From JAXMAO01 sp046350375 (lineage in GTDB: Bacteria; Planctomycetota; Phycisphaerae; UBA1845; UTPLA1): a stretch of DNA of 64,000 nucleotides. Location: NCBI GenBank assembly GCA_046350375.1, contig JAXMAO010000007.1:155861-219860 (forward strand), written 5' to 3'. Both the position numbers and the translations under genes were made by a program. The notes beneath the pieces were generated by a model. The model saw only the letters and a list, made by a program, of their open reading frames with translations, had not been told where the DNA came from and ran no database searches. Positions 46,883-55,678 of this stretch are shown here, piece after piece. Each line of letters opens with the position of its first letter. Within the stretch, counting starts at the first letter, position 1.

Positions 46883-47009
46883 GGCGCAGCATCCCCCGAA
46901 AATCCCCTAGTAGATCGGTCCGCGCGGAGCCCCAGGTGAGATTGGCGCGGCCGGTCGCAGACGCCCCGCCGGTTTCCGCGTCCCAGAATCTGTCGCGTTT
47001 GGCCGGGCG

Positions 47010-47933
47010 ATGCGCGATACAATGGACCGCGGAATGGGCGAGCCGCCCCTGTCGTTCGAGCCGACACGCATTCGCGTGGAGCGACGCCGTTTTCAGCGAC
47101 CTGTCGTCGTCCTGCCGGCCTACAACGCCGCCACGACGCTCGCTGCCACGGTGGCCGACATTCCGCGCGACGCGGTCGCCGAGATCATCCTGTGCGACGA
47201 TTGCAGCCGCGACGACACGCTCGCCATCGCGCGGCGACTCGGGCTGCTCGTGCTTCAGCACGATCGCAATCGCGGCTACGGCGCCAACCAGAAGAGCTGC
47301 TACGACGCCGCCTGCGCCCGCGGCGCCGACGTCGTCGTAATGCTTCATCCCGACTATCAGTACGACGGCCGGCTGATCCCGGCGTTCCTGGCGGTGCTCG
47401 AGACGGGCGTCTGCGACATCATGCTCGGCAATCGCGTGCGGACGCGGCGCGAGGCGCTGGCGGGCGGCATGCCGGCCTGGAAGTACGCCGCCAACCGCGC
47501 CCTGACGCTGATCGAAAACGTCGGCATGGGGCAGAACCTGGGCGACTTCCACTCCGGCTTTCGCGTCTTCACGCGCGAGGTGCTCGACGCGCTGCCGTAC
47601 CCGCGCTTCAGCGACGACTTCGTCTTCGACACGCAGTTTCTCGCGGCCGCCGCGGCGCTCGGCTTCCGCATCGGCGACGCCCCCATGCCGTGCCGATACT
47701 TCCACGAAGCCAGCTCGATCAACTTCCGCCGCAGTTGCCGCTACGGGCTGACCACGCTCTGGACGGTCGCGCGGTTCAACCTTCACCGGCTCGGCGCGTG
47801 GCGCTGCCCGCTGTTCGTGCGACGCCAGGAGCGGGCGCTCTCCGCCGCGCCGCCGGCTACGGATGGCGCATCATCCGCTCGACTTCCGGCCGCGTCGGCA
47901 ACGCCGGCTGGGCGCCCTGCTTCAGACAGGTGA
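47010..47933 (+). CDS. Family 2 glycosyltransferase
   Basis: This 307-residue GT-A glycosyltransferase opens its catalytic domain with VVVLPAYNAATTLAATVADI, followed by IILCDDCSRDDTL, NRGYGANQKSCYDAA and the metal-binding region VVMLHPDYQYDG. The acceptor side includes GNRVRTRREALAGGMPAWKY and NLGDFHSGFRVF. It is closest to dolichyl/polyprenyl-phosphate sugar transferases, but with no C-terminal membrane helices. The start may be M1, M5 or M9, since none has a clear ribosome site. Its last 77 nt overlap the end of ribokinase on the opposite strand, and its C-terminal residues there are low-complexity. Confidence 0.88.
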   Translation: MRDTMDRGMGEPPLSFEPTRIRVERRRFQRPVVVLPAYNAATTLAATVADIPRDAVAEIILCDDCSRDDTLAIARRLGLLVLQHDRNRGYGANQKSCYDAACARGADVVVMLHPDYQYDGRLIPAFLAVLETGVCDIMLGNRVRTRREALAGGMPAWKYAANRALTLIENVGMGQNLGDFHSGFRVFTREVLDALPYPRFSDDFVFDTQFLAAAAALGFRIGDAPMPCRYFHEASSINFRRSCRYGLTTLWTVARFNLHRLGAWRCPLFVRRQERALSAAPPATDGASSARLPAASATPAGRPASDR

Positions 47934-48783
47934 CGGCGCCGGCCGCGTTCGCAAAGCGCGTCGCGGCGGCCAGCGGTTCGCCCGCCGCCCGGGCCACGCC
48001 CAGCGCGGCCGTGAAGGCGTCGCCCGCGGCGGTGGTATCGACCGGCGTGATGCGGTGGGCCGGCAGGTGTTCGAGCTGCTCGCCGTCGAAGTAGACGGCC
48101 CCGCGCTCACCGAGCTTGACCACCACGGCCGCCGGGCCGCGGGCCGCCAGCGTCGCCGCCAGCAGCTTCACCTCGGCATGATTGCCAAATCGCTCCCCGG
48201 TCAGTCGCTCGGCCTCGTGCTGGTTCGGCGAGAGCACGGCAACGTGGAACAGCCCGGCGACCGGCTCTTCCGGACAGGGGGCCGGGTCGAGAATGGTCTC
48301 GACCTCGGCCGCGCGGCAGACCTGCAGCGCATGCAGCACGGTCTCGATCGGCAGCTCGAGCTGCAGCAGGCAGACCTTGGCCGATCGAATCAGCGGTGCG
48401 GCGCGGTCGATGTCGGCCGGCGTGACGCGCATGTTGGCCCCGCCGGCGACGCAGATGGCGTTCTCGCCCAGGGCGTCAACGCAGATCAGGGCCGTGCCGC
48501 TCGGCACGCCTTCGGTGACGGTGACGTGGCGCGTGTTCACGCCGGCCGCCTGGAGCGACGCCAGCAGTCGCCCGCCGTAGGGGTCGTCGCCGACGCGCCC
48601 CACCAGCGCCGTCCGGGCGCCGAGCCGCGCGGCCGCGACCGCCTGGTTGGCCCCCTTGCCGCCGGGGAAGGTCATCAGGTCGCGACCGAGAATGGTCTCG
48701 CCGGCGGCCGGAATCCGTGCAGCTCGAACGACCAGGTCGATGTTCACGCTGCCGATGACGACGACATCGCAGGTGGCGGACAT
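47857..48783 (-). CDS. rbsK: Ribokinase (PfkB family)
   Basis: The enzyme phosphorylates D-ribose to ribose-5-phosphate. The 308-residue protein has the ribokinase N-terminus VVVIGSVNIDLVVRA, the substrate-binding GGKGANQAVAAARLG, and the catalytic motif DTTAAGDAFTAALGVA, which in ribokinases uses AAGD rather than GAGD. No ribose transporter is adjacent. It converges with the glycosyltransferase, with a 77-nt antisense overlap. The 296-bp gap to purF shows no gene or clear RNA structure. Confidence 0.93.
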   Translation of the reverse strand: MSATCDVVVIGSVNIDLVVRAARIPAAGETILGRDLMTFPGGKGANQAVAAARLGARTALVGRVGDDPYGGRLLASLQAAGVNTRHVTVTEGVPSGTALICVDALGENAICVAGGANMRVTPADIDRAAPLIRSAKVCLLQLELPIETVLHALQVCRAAEVETILDPAPCPEEPVAGLFHVAVLSPNQHEAERLTGERFGNHAEVKLLAATLAARGPAAVVVKLGERGAVYFDGEQLEHLPAHRITPVDTTAAGDAFTAALGVARAAGEPLAAATRFANAAGAVTCLKQGAQPALPTRPEVERMMRHP

Positions 48784-49079
48784 GGGCGTGCCTCACGTCG
48801 GGTTGGCGTTCAGCCGCGCGGGCGCCGGGGCGCGGCGCAGGGCTCGCCCCGTTGCATGGGCGCTCGCACGTCTGAACGCAACTCCATGCAATTACGCGGC
48901 CAGCGCCGCCGATCGGCCGGTTCCGCGAACGACCGGCCCGACCTCGCGCCGGCGCAGTTCACAGCGCCGGCCACGACATCGGCTGGGCCTTTTTCCGCAG
49001 CTCGCGGGATAATCCGCAGCGGCGCCGGCCGATTGCCCGGGCCTGGCCCCGCCGTTATCGTACGTCGAAGGGTTTTCAC

Positions 49080-50543
49080 GTGCGCGATTCATCGACCGGC
49101 AGCGCCCCCGCAGCACCCGGGCCGGAGGTCCGACATCACTGTGGACTGTTCGGCGTGTTCGACCACCCCGACGCGGCGCTGCTGACCTATCACGGGCTGT
49201 ATGCCCTGCAACACCGCGGGCAGGAGTCGGCGGGCATCTGCGTCGCCAACGGCCGCTACCTGTGGCGACACGCCGCTTCGGGGCTGGTGACCGACGTCTT
49301 CCGCCCGGCAACGCTGGAGTCGCTCCGCGCCCCGCATGCGATCGGCCACGTCCGCTATTCGACGACCGGCTCGGGCTCCGACGCCAACGCCCAGCCGCTG
49401 CTCATTCAGTACGCCCGCGGGCAGATCGCCGTCGCCCACAACGGCAACCTGGTGAACGCCGCCGCGCTGCGCGACGAGTTCGAGTCGGCCGGGGCGATCT
49501 TTCAGACCACCAGCGACACCGAGGTGATTCTGCACCTTCTGGCCGATCCGCGATTCGCCCAGGCGCCCGATCCGCTGGCCGAAGTGCTGCCGCACCTGCG
49601 CGGGGCGTACACGCTGCTGTTTCTGCGGCCGGACCGGGTCGAGGCCTGCCGCGACCCGCTTGGGTTCCGGCCGCTGGTGCTAGGCCGGCTGCCGAACGGC
49701 TCGGCGTGCGTGGCGAGCGAAAGCTGCGCGCTGGACCAGGTCGATGCGGCGCTGGTGCGCGAGGTCGAGCCGGGGGAGATCGTCACGCTCTCGGCGAGCG
49801 GGGTGAGCAGCCGGTTCTTTGCGCCATCGGGCGCGCCGCGTGCGGCGCCGTGCATGTTCGAGCTGGTCTATTTTGCCGATCCGTCGAGCGACGTGTTCGG
49901 GCAGAACGTGCACAAGTTCAGGGTGGCGACCGGCGAGCGGCTGGCGGTCGAGGCGCCGGTGGCGGCCGACCTGGTGGTGGCGGTGCCGAACGCGGCGCGG
50001 TGCGCGGCGATCGGGTATTCGCGGCAGAGCGGCATGGCGCTGGGGCGCGGATTCACGGTCAACCATTTTGCCGGGCGGTCGTTCATCAAGCCGACGCAGC
50101 AGGCCCGCGACGCGACGGTGCGGATGAAACTGAACGTCATCCGCGACGCGGTGCGCGGCCAGCGGCTGGTGGTGATCGAGGACTCGGTGGTGCGCGGCAC
50201 GACGACGCGCGGCAAGATCGGCGCGCTGCGGGCCGCCGGGGCGCGCGAGATTCACCTGCGCGTCGCCAGTCCGCCGATCAAGCACCCGTGTTACTTCGGA
50301 ATCGATTTTCCGAATCGGCGCGAGCTGATCGCCGTGCAGCGCAAGGTGGACGAGATTCGCGACTACCTCGGGGTCGATTCGCTCGCCTACCTCTCGCACG
50401 AAGGGCTGCTCGCGGCGGCGCAGGCGGCCGGGCGCGGCTACTGCACCGCCTGTTTCTCGGGGGACTATCCGGTGGTGGTCGACACGCCGCCGCACAAGCT
50501 GGCGCTCGAGCGGCACGGCCCGGCGGGTCAGCCGGTGATCTGA
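49080..50543 (+). CDS. purF: Amidophosphoribosyltransferase
   Basis: PurF makes 5-phosphoribosylamine from PRPP and glutamine, the first committed step of purine synthesis. It starts at a GTG with GAAGGG 7 nt upstream; 487 residues. A 20-residue propeptide precedes the nucleophile C21 (RHHCGLFGVFDH), so the protein must be processed. The PRPP loop is LVVIEDSVVRGTTTRG. Cysteines in PCMFEL, HPCYFGI and YCTACFSGDYP fit the four iron-sulfur ligands of the Bacillus-type enzyme. Its last 16 nt overlap the Zn-phospholipase-like gene on the other strand. Confidence 0.96.
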   Translation: MRDSSTGSAPAAPGPEVRHHCGLFGVFDHPDAALLTYHGLYALQHRGQESAGICVANGRYLWRHAASGLVTDVFRPATLESLRAPHAIGHVRYSTTGSGSDANAQPLLIQYARGQIAVAHNGNLVNAAALRDEFESAGAIFQTTSDTEVILHLLADPRFAQAPDPLAEVLPHLRGAYTLLFLRPDRVEACRDPLGFRPLVLGRLPNGSACVASESCALDQVDAALVREVEPGEIVTLSASGVSSRFFAPSGAPRAAPCMFELVYFADPSSDVFGQNVHKFRVATGERLAVEAPVAADLVVAVPNAARCAAIGYSRQSGMALGRGFTVNHFAGRSFIKPTQQARDATVRMKLNVIRDAVRGQRLVVIEDSVVRGTTTRGKIGALRAAGAREIHLRVASPPIKHPCYFGIDFPNRRELIAVQRKVDEIRDYLGVDSLAYLSHEGLLAAAQAAGRGYCTACFSGDYPVVVDTPPHKLALERHGPAGQPVI

Positions 50544-51442
50544 GCGGCGGAGTGCGCCGCGGCCGAAAGCGCCCGACCTGGCAAGGGAGCGTGGCCGCGG
50601 ACGGTCTCGCGGACGACGTGCTGGGTCGGCAGCCTGGCGCGTTTCATGCGGCGCAGCAGGCGGCGCTGGTGGCGGGTGAACAGCAGGGCCGAATTGCCGT
50701 TCGGGTCTTCATGCAGCACGGCCGAGCTGCGCCCCTCGGAGAGCACCGAGCGGATGCGCTCGAGCGACTCGGCGTGGAACTCGGCCAGGACCTGCAGATC
50801 GATCGGCCAGCGCGACAGGAGCGACGCCACGCGGACGCTGCGGCGCCAGCCGTCGGCGCATTGCAGCAGGTTCATTCGCTGAAAGAGGTGGCGGTTGACG
50901 CGGTATGGCAGCAGGGTGCGGGTGAGGTGCGCGGCGAGCAGGCGCTCGGGCTCGGGATAGCGCTCGGCCAGGACGCTGCGCAGCCCGGTCCAGTGGCCGG
51001 GCGGCACGGCGGCGTCGGCGCGGATTTCCCAGTAGAGATGGCCGAGGGTGACGGTCGAGCCGGCGGCGACGATCTGCCACGGCAGAAACTTGTTGTGGGC
51101 AACGGTATCGGCGGCAAGGTGCGAGAGGTAGCCGTAGGCGAACGCGCGACCGGGGTCGGTCTCGGCGCGTTCGAGCAGCGACCAGGCGGTGGACCAACTG
51201 TGGCAGACCTGCTTGACGCGGCTGAGCTTCTTGGCAAGGACGACATCGGCGGCGACGTTGCCGAAGACGAAGTAGCGGCGATACCGGGCCAGGATCGACG
51301 CGACGCCGACCGGCACGGCCCAGAGCGAGGCGAGCAGCTCGTCGGCCAGGTGGATGTGGGTGAGCGGGCCCCACGCCCAGGCCGCGGGCGCGGCGGCAAG
51401 CACGATGAGCGCAACCAACCAACCCGTCCGCAGGCGCGCCAT
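50528..51442 (-). CDS. Zinc-dependent phospholipase C-like secreted protein
   Basis: This 304-residue protein has a Sec signal peptide (LVALIVLAAAPAAWA). Predicted cleavage leaves an N-terminal tryptophan (W24-GPLTHIHLADEL), as in Zn-phospholipase C and S1/P1 nucleases, where the Trp amino group and nearby His bind zinc. YGYLSHLAADTVAHNK supplies the H-x3-D-x3-H-like ligand run. The second half lacks family features I know. It would act in the periplasm or outside the cell; the substrate is unproven. It converges with purF with a 16-nt overlap. Confidence 0.82.
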   Translation of the reverse strand: MARLRTGWLVALIVLAAAPAAWAWGPLTHIHLADELLASLWAVPVGVASILARYRRYFVFGNVAADVVLAKKLSRVKQVCHSWSTAWSLLERAETDPGRAFAYGYLSHLAADTVAHNKFLPWQIVAAGSTVTLGHLYWEIRADAAVPPGHWTGLRSVLAERYPEPERLLAAHLTRTLLPYRVNRHLFQRMNLLQCADGWRRSVRVASLLSRWPIDLQVLAEFHAESLERIRSVLSEGRSSAVLHEDPNGNSALLFTRHQRRLLRRMKRARLPTQHVVRETVRGHAPLPGRALSAAAHSAAQITG

Positions 51443-51627
51443 TCAGAGACCCCCTCGATGATTGGCCGCGAGGCTCGGACTATTCTACGCCGCCGCGGCC
51501 GCGCGGGTGCGTATTCTATCGATCGGTCGGCCCGGGCCCCAGGTCGAGCGGCGACCGGCGGCTTGACGGGGCCGAAAACGGCCGGATAGCATGAATCCCG
51601 GGCTACCCTGATCGACCGGGACGCCGC

Positions 51628-51948
51628 ATGCCGCAGACGCCCGCCAAACTGACCGAATCCGAGGTTTCCAACCGAGTCGCACGACTGCCGGGCTGGGCGG
51701 TTGTGGGCGGGAAGCTGCACCGCGAATATCGCTTTGCGGACTTCGTGGCGGCGTTCGGCTTCATGAGCCAGGCGGCGCTGGCGGCCGAAGCGGCGCAGCA
51801 CCATCCCGAGTGGTTCAACGTCTGGAACCAGGTGAAGATCGACCTGACGACGCACGACTGCGGCGGCATCAGCGAGCGCGACTTCGCGCTGGCCGAGCGG
51901 TTCGAGTCGCTGGCGCGCCGCGCCGGCGCGGTGGAGAAAAAACCGTGA
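51628..51948 (+). CDS. phhB: 4a-hydroxytetrahydrobiopterin dehydratase (pterin-4a-carbinolamine dehydratase)
   Basis: This enzyme regenerates the oxidised pterin produced by aromatic amino-acid hydroxylases. The 106-residue length is standard. The active-site block is HREYRFADFVAAFGFM followed by AQHHPEWFNVWNQVKIDLTT and HDCGGISERDFALA, including the His-His pair. No phenylalanine hydroxylase is in the window; in such genomes the protein may have a molybdopterin-related or other pterin role. Its TGA overlaps the GTG of the next gene, so the two are coupled. Confidence 0.94.
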   Translation: MPQTPAKLTESEVSNRVARLPGWAVVGGKLHREYRFADFVAAFGFMSQAALAAEAAQHHPEWFNVWNQVKIDLTTHDCGGISERDFALAERFESLARRAGAVEKKP

Positions 51949-52628
51949 CCCAGACTCGGCGACCGGCGACGCGGCGTGCCCGGGGCGCGGCGGGCGATGT
52001 CAGGTTCAACGGCATGGGCGATGCGGCGGTCCGCGCCGCGACCGGCAAAGGCTGGAACGACTGGTTCAAGATGCTCGACGCGGCCGGCTGCCGGACGCGG
52101 GACCATCGCGAGATCGTCGCCGAACTGGTGCGGCTGGCCGACCCGGGGGCGTGGTGGCGGCAGATGATCACGGTCGGGTATGAGCAGGCGCGCGGCCTGC
52201 GGCGCGTGCACGAGAAGCCGAGCGGGTTCGAGATCAGCCGGAGCAAGACGCTGGCGGCGTCGGCGGCGAAGGCGTACCGGGCGTGGACCGATGCGGCGAC
52301 CCGCGCGGCGTGGCTGCCGCAGGCGGAGTTCACGATTCGCAAGGCGACGGCCGGCAAGTCGCTGCGGATCACCTGGTCGAATGCCGGCGGCAACGTGGAG
52401 GTGATGCTCTATCCGAAGGGGGCCGGTCGCTGCCAGATGACCGTGCAGCACGGCAAGCTGGCCAGCGCGGCGGCGGCCGAGCGGATGAAGGCTTTCTGGG
52501 GCCAGCGGCTGGAGGCGCTGGCGGAGTCATTCGGCGCGGAGCCGGCGCCGGCGCGGCGCGGCGGGAACGGGCGTCCGGCCGCGAGAACCGGCCGAAAGAG
52601 CGCTGCCCGGCGGGCTCGGAACGGGTGA
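51945..52628 (+). CDS. SRPBCC (AHSA1-like) protein with DUF4287-like N-terminus
   Basis: The GTG at 51945 overlaps the phhB stop (GTGA), giving 227 residues. After a basic leader, the first domain (about 35-85) has TGKGWNDWFKMLDAAG and WWRQMITVGYEQARGLR, the DUF4287-type pattern. The second (95-200) is a START/SRPBCC-like ligand-binding domain with EISRSKTLAASAAKAYRAWT, WLPQAEFTIRKATAGKSLRI and FWGQRLEALAES. The C-terminal tail is Arg/Pro/Ala-rich. Ligand and role are unknown. The neighbouring coiled-coil gene begins 43 nt later. Confidence 0.82.
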   Translation: MTQTRRPATRRARGAAGDVRFNGMGDAAVRAATGKGWNDWFKMLDAAGCRTRDHREIVAELVRLADPGAWWRQMITVGYEQARGLRRVHEKPSGFEISRSKTLAASAAKAYRAWTDAATRAAWLPQAEFTIRKATAGKSLRITWSNAGGNVEVMLYPKGAGRCQMTVQHGKLASAAAAERMKAFWGQRLEALAESFGAEPAPARRGGNGRPAARTGRKSAARRARNG

Positions 52629-52671
52629 CTAGAATAGGGAGCGAGGAAACGGCGTTTCGGGAGGCGAGGTC

Positions 52672-54516
52672 ATGAATTCCCTGCTCTCGCAGGCGCATGC
52701 GGCGCGGCGGCGGCTGTGGGTCAACCGCTGGCTGCGGGCGGGCGGCTGGTCGGCGGCGATTGCGGCCGGAGTGTTTGCGCTGCTGATCGTCGCGGAGCGG
52801 CTGTTCGGGCTGTCGTGGCCGACCGGGTGGCTGGCGGTTGCGGCGGGCGCCGGGGCGGTCGCGGCGGCGACGGTGTGCCTGATCGCGCGGCGCGAGTCAC
52901 TCGCGCAGGCGGCCATCGAGCTGGACCGCGCGGCCGGGCTGCGGGATCGCATTTCGACCGGGCTGATCGTGGCCGAGAGCGCCGACCCGTTCGCGCAGGC
53001 GGTGGTGGCCGATGCGCAGCGGAAAGCCGCCGCGCTGTCGGTGCGACAGTTCGTGCCGCTGCGGCCGGACCGGTCGCTGGCGCTGGGCGGGCTGGCGACG
53101 CTGGCGGCGGTGCTGGTGACGTGGCTGTTGCCAGAGTTTGACCTGCTGGGTCGGCGGCAGGCGCAGGCCGAACACACGCGGGCGTTGCAGGCGGCGCGCG
53201 AGGTGCGGACGCAGGTGGCCAAGCCGGTCGAGGCAGTGGCGAAGCTGGCGAGCGAAGGGGCCGAGGCGTTCAAGGATTTGAAGGAGCTGGACGAGCTTCA
53301 GAAGCTGGCCAAGCTGGACACGCCCAGCGATCCGGCCGATCTGCGGCGCGAGGCGGTCAAGCGGCTCGACCGGCTGGGGGACGAGCTGAAGCGCAAGCAG
53401 GATTCGGAACGATTCGCGGATTTGAAGGATACGCAGCGGCGGCTGTCGGAACTGGGCGAGCCGCGCGGCGAGAAAACGGCGACGTCGGAGCTGGTGAAGA
53501 ACCTGTCGGAAGGCGACTTCAAGTCGGCGCAGGAGCAGGTGAAGAAACTGAAGGAGCAGCTGGCGAAGCACAAGCGCGGCGAGGTGAAGGACGCCGACGT
53601 GAAGAAGCTCGCCAAGCAGCTCGACGACCTCGCCAAGCAGATCGAGAAGGCGGGCAACGATCAGAAGAAGCTCGAGAAGCAGTTGCAGTCGGCCGGGCTG
53701 ACGCCGGAGCAGGCCAAGCGGGCGCTCGAGGCGCTGGCGAAGAAGGATCCGCGGCAGTTGCAGAAGGCGATGCAGGAGATGGAGAAGAAGCTGCAGGAGA
53801 AGGGGGTCGATCGGAAGCAGATCGAGAAGCTCAAGCGGCAGCTTCAGCAGCAGCAGAAGAACTGCCAGGGCGGCAACCAGAACATGAACAAGCTGGCGGG
53901 CGCGCTGAAGAACGCCGCCAAGCAGGCCCAGCAGGGCAACGGGCAGCAGGCGGGCCAGCAGCTCGACGAGGCGGCCCAGCAGCTTTCGGGCATGGAGATG
54001 GTCGAGCAGGAGATGGGCGAGCTGGAGTCGAAGGCATCGGAGCTGGAACAGCTGCGCGACAAGCTGAGCGAGAAGGAAGGCGACCAGGACGGCCAGGGCA
54101 AGAACGGCGAGAAGCCGTGCCCGAACTGCAAGGGCACCGGCCGGCGGGCGGACGGTTCGCCGTGCGGCCACTGCCAGGGCAACGGTCAGCAGCCCGGTCC
54201 GGGCGGACAGGGGCGGGGCGCGGGACCGCGCGCGGCGAATACGATGGGCAAGGTCGGCTTCCAGCAGAAGCGGGCGAAGGTGGCGCAGCGCGAAGGGGCG
54301 ATCATCGGCAAGTGGTTCGTGAAGGGCGAGCAGTTGAAGGGCGACACCGCGGCGCCCTACTCGGACGCGGTGAACGCGGCGATTCGCGATGCGACGGACG
54401 CCGTCGAAAAGGATCAGATTCCGCGCAGCTATCAGAACGCGGTGAAGGCCTATTTCGATCGACTCGGCGATGAGATGCCGGCGAAGCCGGCGGCCGAGCC
54501 GGCGAAGAAGCCATGA
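52672..54516 (+). CDS. Membrane-anchored coiled-coil protein with DnaJ-like zinc motif
   Basis: The 614-residue protein has two N-terminal transmembrane helices (GGWSAAIAAGVFALLIVAER and WLAVAAGAGAVAAATVCLIA), a further hydrophobic segment near residue 145 (LGGLATLAAVLVTWLLPEF), then about 300 residues of Lys/Glu/Gln-rich coiled coil. Near 480 is a pair of CxxCxGxG motifs (PCPNCKGTGRRADGSPCGHC with CQGNG), as in the DnaJ zinc domain but with only two repeats. The C-terminus is a charged helix region. I know no exact family; DUF4175-like membrane proteins have a similar layout. The gene ends in an ATGA overlap with the iron-binding protein gene. Confidence 0.8.
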   Translation: MNSLLSQAHAARRRLWVNRWLRAGGWSAAIAAGVFALLIVAERLFGLSWPTGWLAVAAGAGAVAAATVCLIARRESLAQAAIELDRAAGLRDRISTGLIVAESADPFAQAVVADAQRKAAALSVRQFVPLRPDRSLALGGLATLAAVLVTWLLPEFDLLGRRQAQAEHTRALQAAREVRTQVAKPVEAVAKLASEGAEAFKDLKELDELQKLAKLDTPSDPADLRREAVKRLDRLGDELKRKQDSERFADLKDTQRRLSELGEPRGEKTATSELVKNLSEGDFKSAQEQVKKLKEQLAKHKRGEVKDADVKKLAKQLDDLAKQIEKAGNDQKKLEKQLQSAGLTPEQAKRALEALAKKDPRQLQKAMQEMEKKLQEKGVDRKQIEKLKRQLQQQQKNCQGGNQNMNKLAGALKNAAKQAQQGNGQQAGQQLDEAAQQLSGMEMVEQEMGELESKASELEQLRDKLSEKEGDQDGQGKNGEKPCPNCKGTGRRADGSPCGHCQGNGQQPGPGGQGRGAGPRAANTMGKVGFQQKRAKVAQREGAIIGKWFVKGEQLKGDTAAPYSDAVNAAIRDATDAVEKDQIPRSYQNAVKAYFDRLGDEMPAKPAAEPAKKP

Positions 54517-55601
54517 GTCGCGGCCGGCGCGGCGTGCGAGCGACATTTCACGGGCTGGTCTGCCTGCTGAGCGCGGGGGCGGCGGCTGCGGTGCGGCCGG
54601 CCAGGGCAGCCGAATCGGCAACCGTTACAATCTACTGCTCGGCCGACGAGGCGATTGCGCGGCCACTGCTGGCCGAGTTCACACGCGCTACGGGCGTCGT
54701 CGTGCGGCCGCTGTTTGACACCGAGGCGGGCAAGACGACCGGGCTGGTGCATCGGCTGATGGCCGAGCGCGAGCGGCCGCGGGCGGACGTGTGGTGGTCG
54801 AGCGAGCTGTTCGGGACGATTCAACTGGCCGAGGCCGGCGTGCTGGCGGCGTATGAGCCGAAGAGCGCGGCGGACATTCCGGCGAGTTTCCGCGATCCGC
54901 AGCATCGCTGGACGGCGTTCGGGGCGCGCGGGCGGGTGATCGCGTATGACCCGAAGCGCGTGGCGGCGGAAGCGCTGCCGCGTCGCTGGGCCGACCTGGC
55001 GCGGCCGGAGTATCGCGGCCGGGTGGCGCTGGCGAACCCGCTGTTCGGGACGACGCGCGGGCAGGTGGCGGTGCAGAGTCTGCTGTGGGGCGAGCCGGCG
55101 TGTCGCGCGTGGCTGGCGGCGCTGGGGGCGAGTGGGGCGCGGGTGGCCGACGGGAATTCGCAGTCGGTGCTGCTGGTGACGCGCGGAACGGTGGACTTCG
55201 GCGCGACCGACACGGACGACGTCTTGTCCGCACAACAGCGGGGCGAGTCGGTCGCGATGCTGTTTCCCGACCTGGATAGTCCGCACGGCCGGTCGCGGCC
55301 GGGCACGCTGTGGATTCCGAACTCGGTGGCGCTGGTGCGCGGCGGGCCGAGCGCGGCGGCCGGGCAGCGGCTGGTGGAGTGGCTGGCGTCGGCAGAGATG
55401 GAGCGGCGGCTGGCCGAGAGCGAGTCGGGGAACGTGCCGGTCCGCGGCAGCGTGGCCGTGCCCGGGGCCGACGCAGTGCGGCGCGCCTACTGGCAGCAGG
55501 CGACGGCGGAGATGCGTCGGTCGGCGGGGGTGGACTATGCCGCGGCGGCGGCGCGACTGCGGCCGTGCGACGAGATGGTGCGCGAGACGCTGCTTCACTG
55601 A
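54513..55601 (+). CDS. ABC transporter solute-binding protein, Fe(III)/FbpA type
   Basis: This 362-residue periplasmic binding protein has a signal peptide (VCLLSAGAAAAVRPARA), then VTIYCSADEAIARPLLAEFT and GVVVRPLFDTEAGKTTGLVH, the standard opening of the FbpA/FutA ferric-ion binding family. RADVWWSSELFGTIQLAEAG, WTAFGARGRVIAYDP and RPGTLWIPNSVALVRG follow the same family. The tyrosine ligands of the family are not obvious in the C-terminal half, so a different oxyanion or metal is possible. It overlaps the coiled-coil gene by 4 nt, and its permease follows 77 nt later. Confidence 0.88.
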   Translation: MSRGRRGVRATFHGLVCLLSAGAAAAVRPARAAESATVTIYCSADEAIARPLLAEFTRATGVVVRPLFDTEAGKTTGLVHRLMAERERPRADVWWSSELFGTIQLAEAGVLAAYEPKSAADIPASFRDPQHRWTAFGARGRVIAYDPKRVAAEALPRRWADLARPEYRGRVALANPLFGTTRGQVAVQSLLWGEPACRAWLAALGASGARVADGNSQSVLLVTRGTVDFGATDTDDVLSAQQRGESVAMLFPDLDSPHGRSRPGTLWIPNSVALVRGGPSAAAGQRLVEWLASAEMERRLAESESGNVPVRGSVAVPGADAVRRAYWQQATAEMRRSAGVDYAAAAARLRPCDEMVRETLLH

Positions 55602-55678
55602 GGGTCGCGGCGCTCGGCCGGCGCGGGGGCTGACGGCGGCGACGAACACCGGCTGCGCGGTTCGACAAGTCCGGGGCG

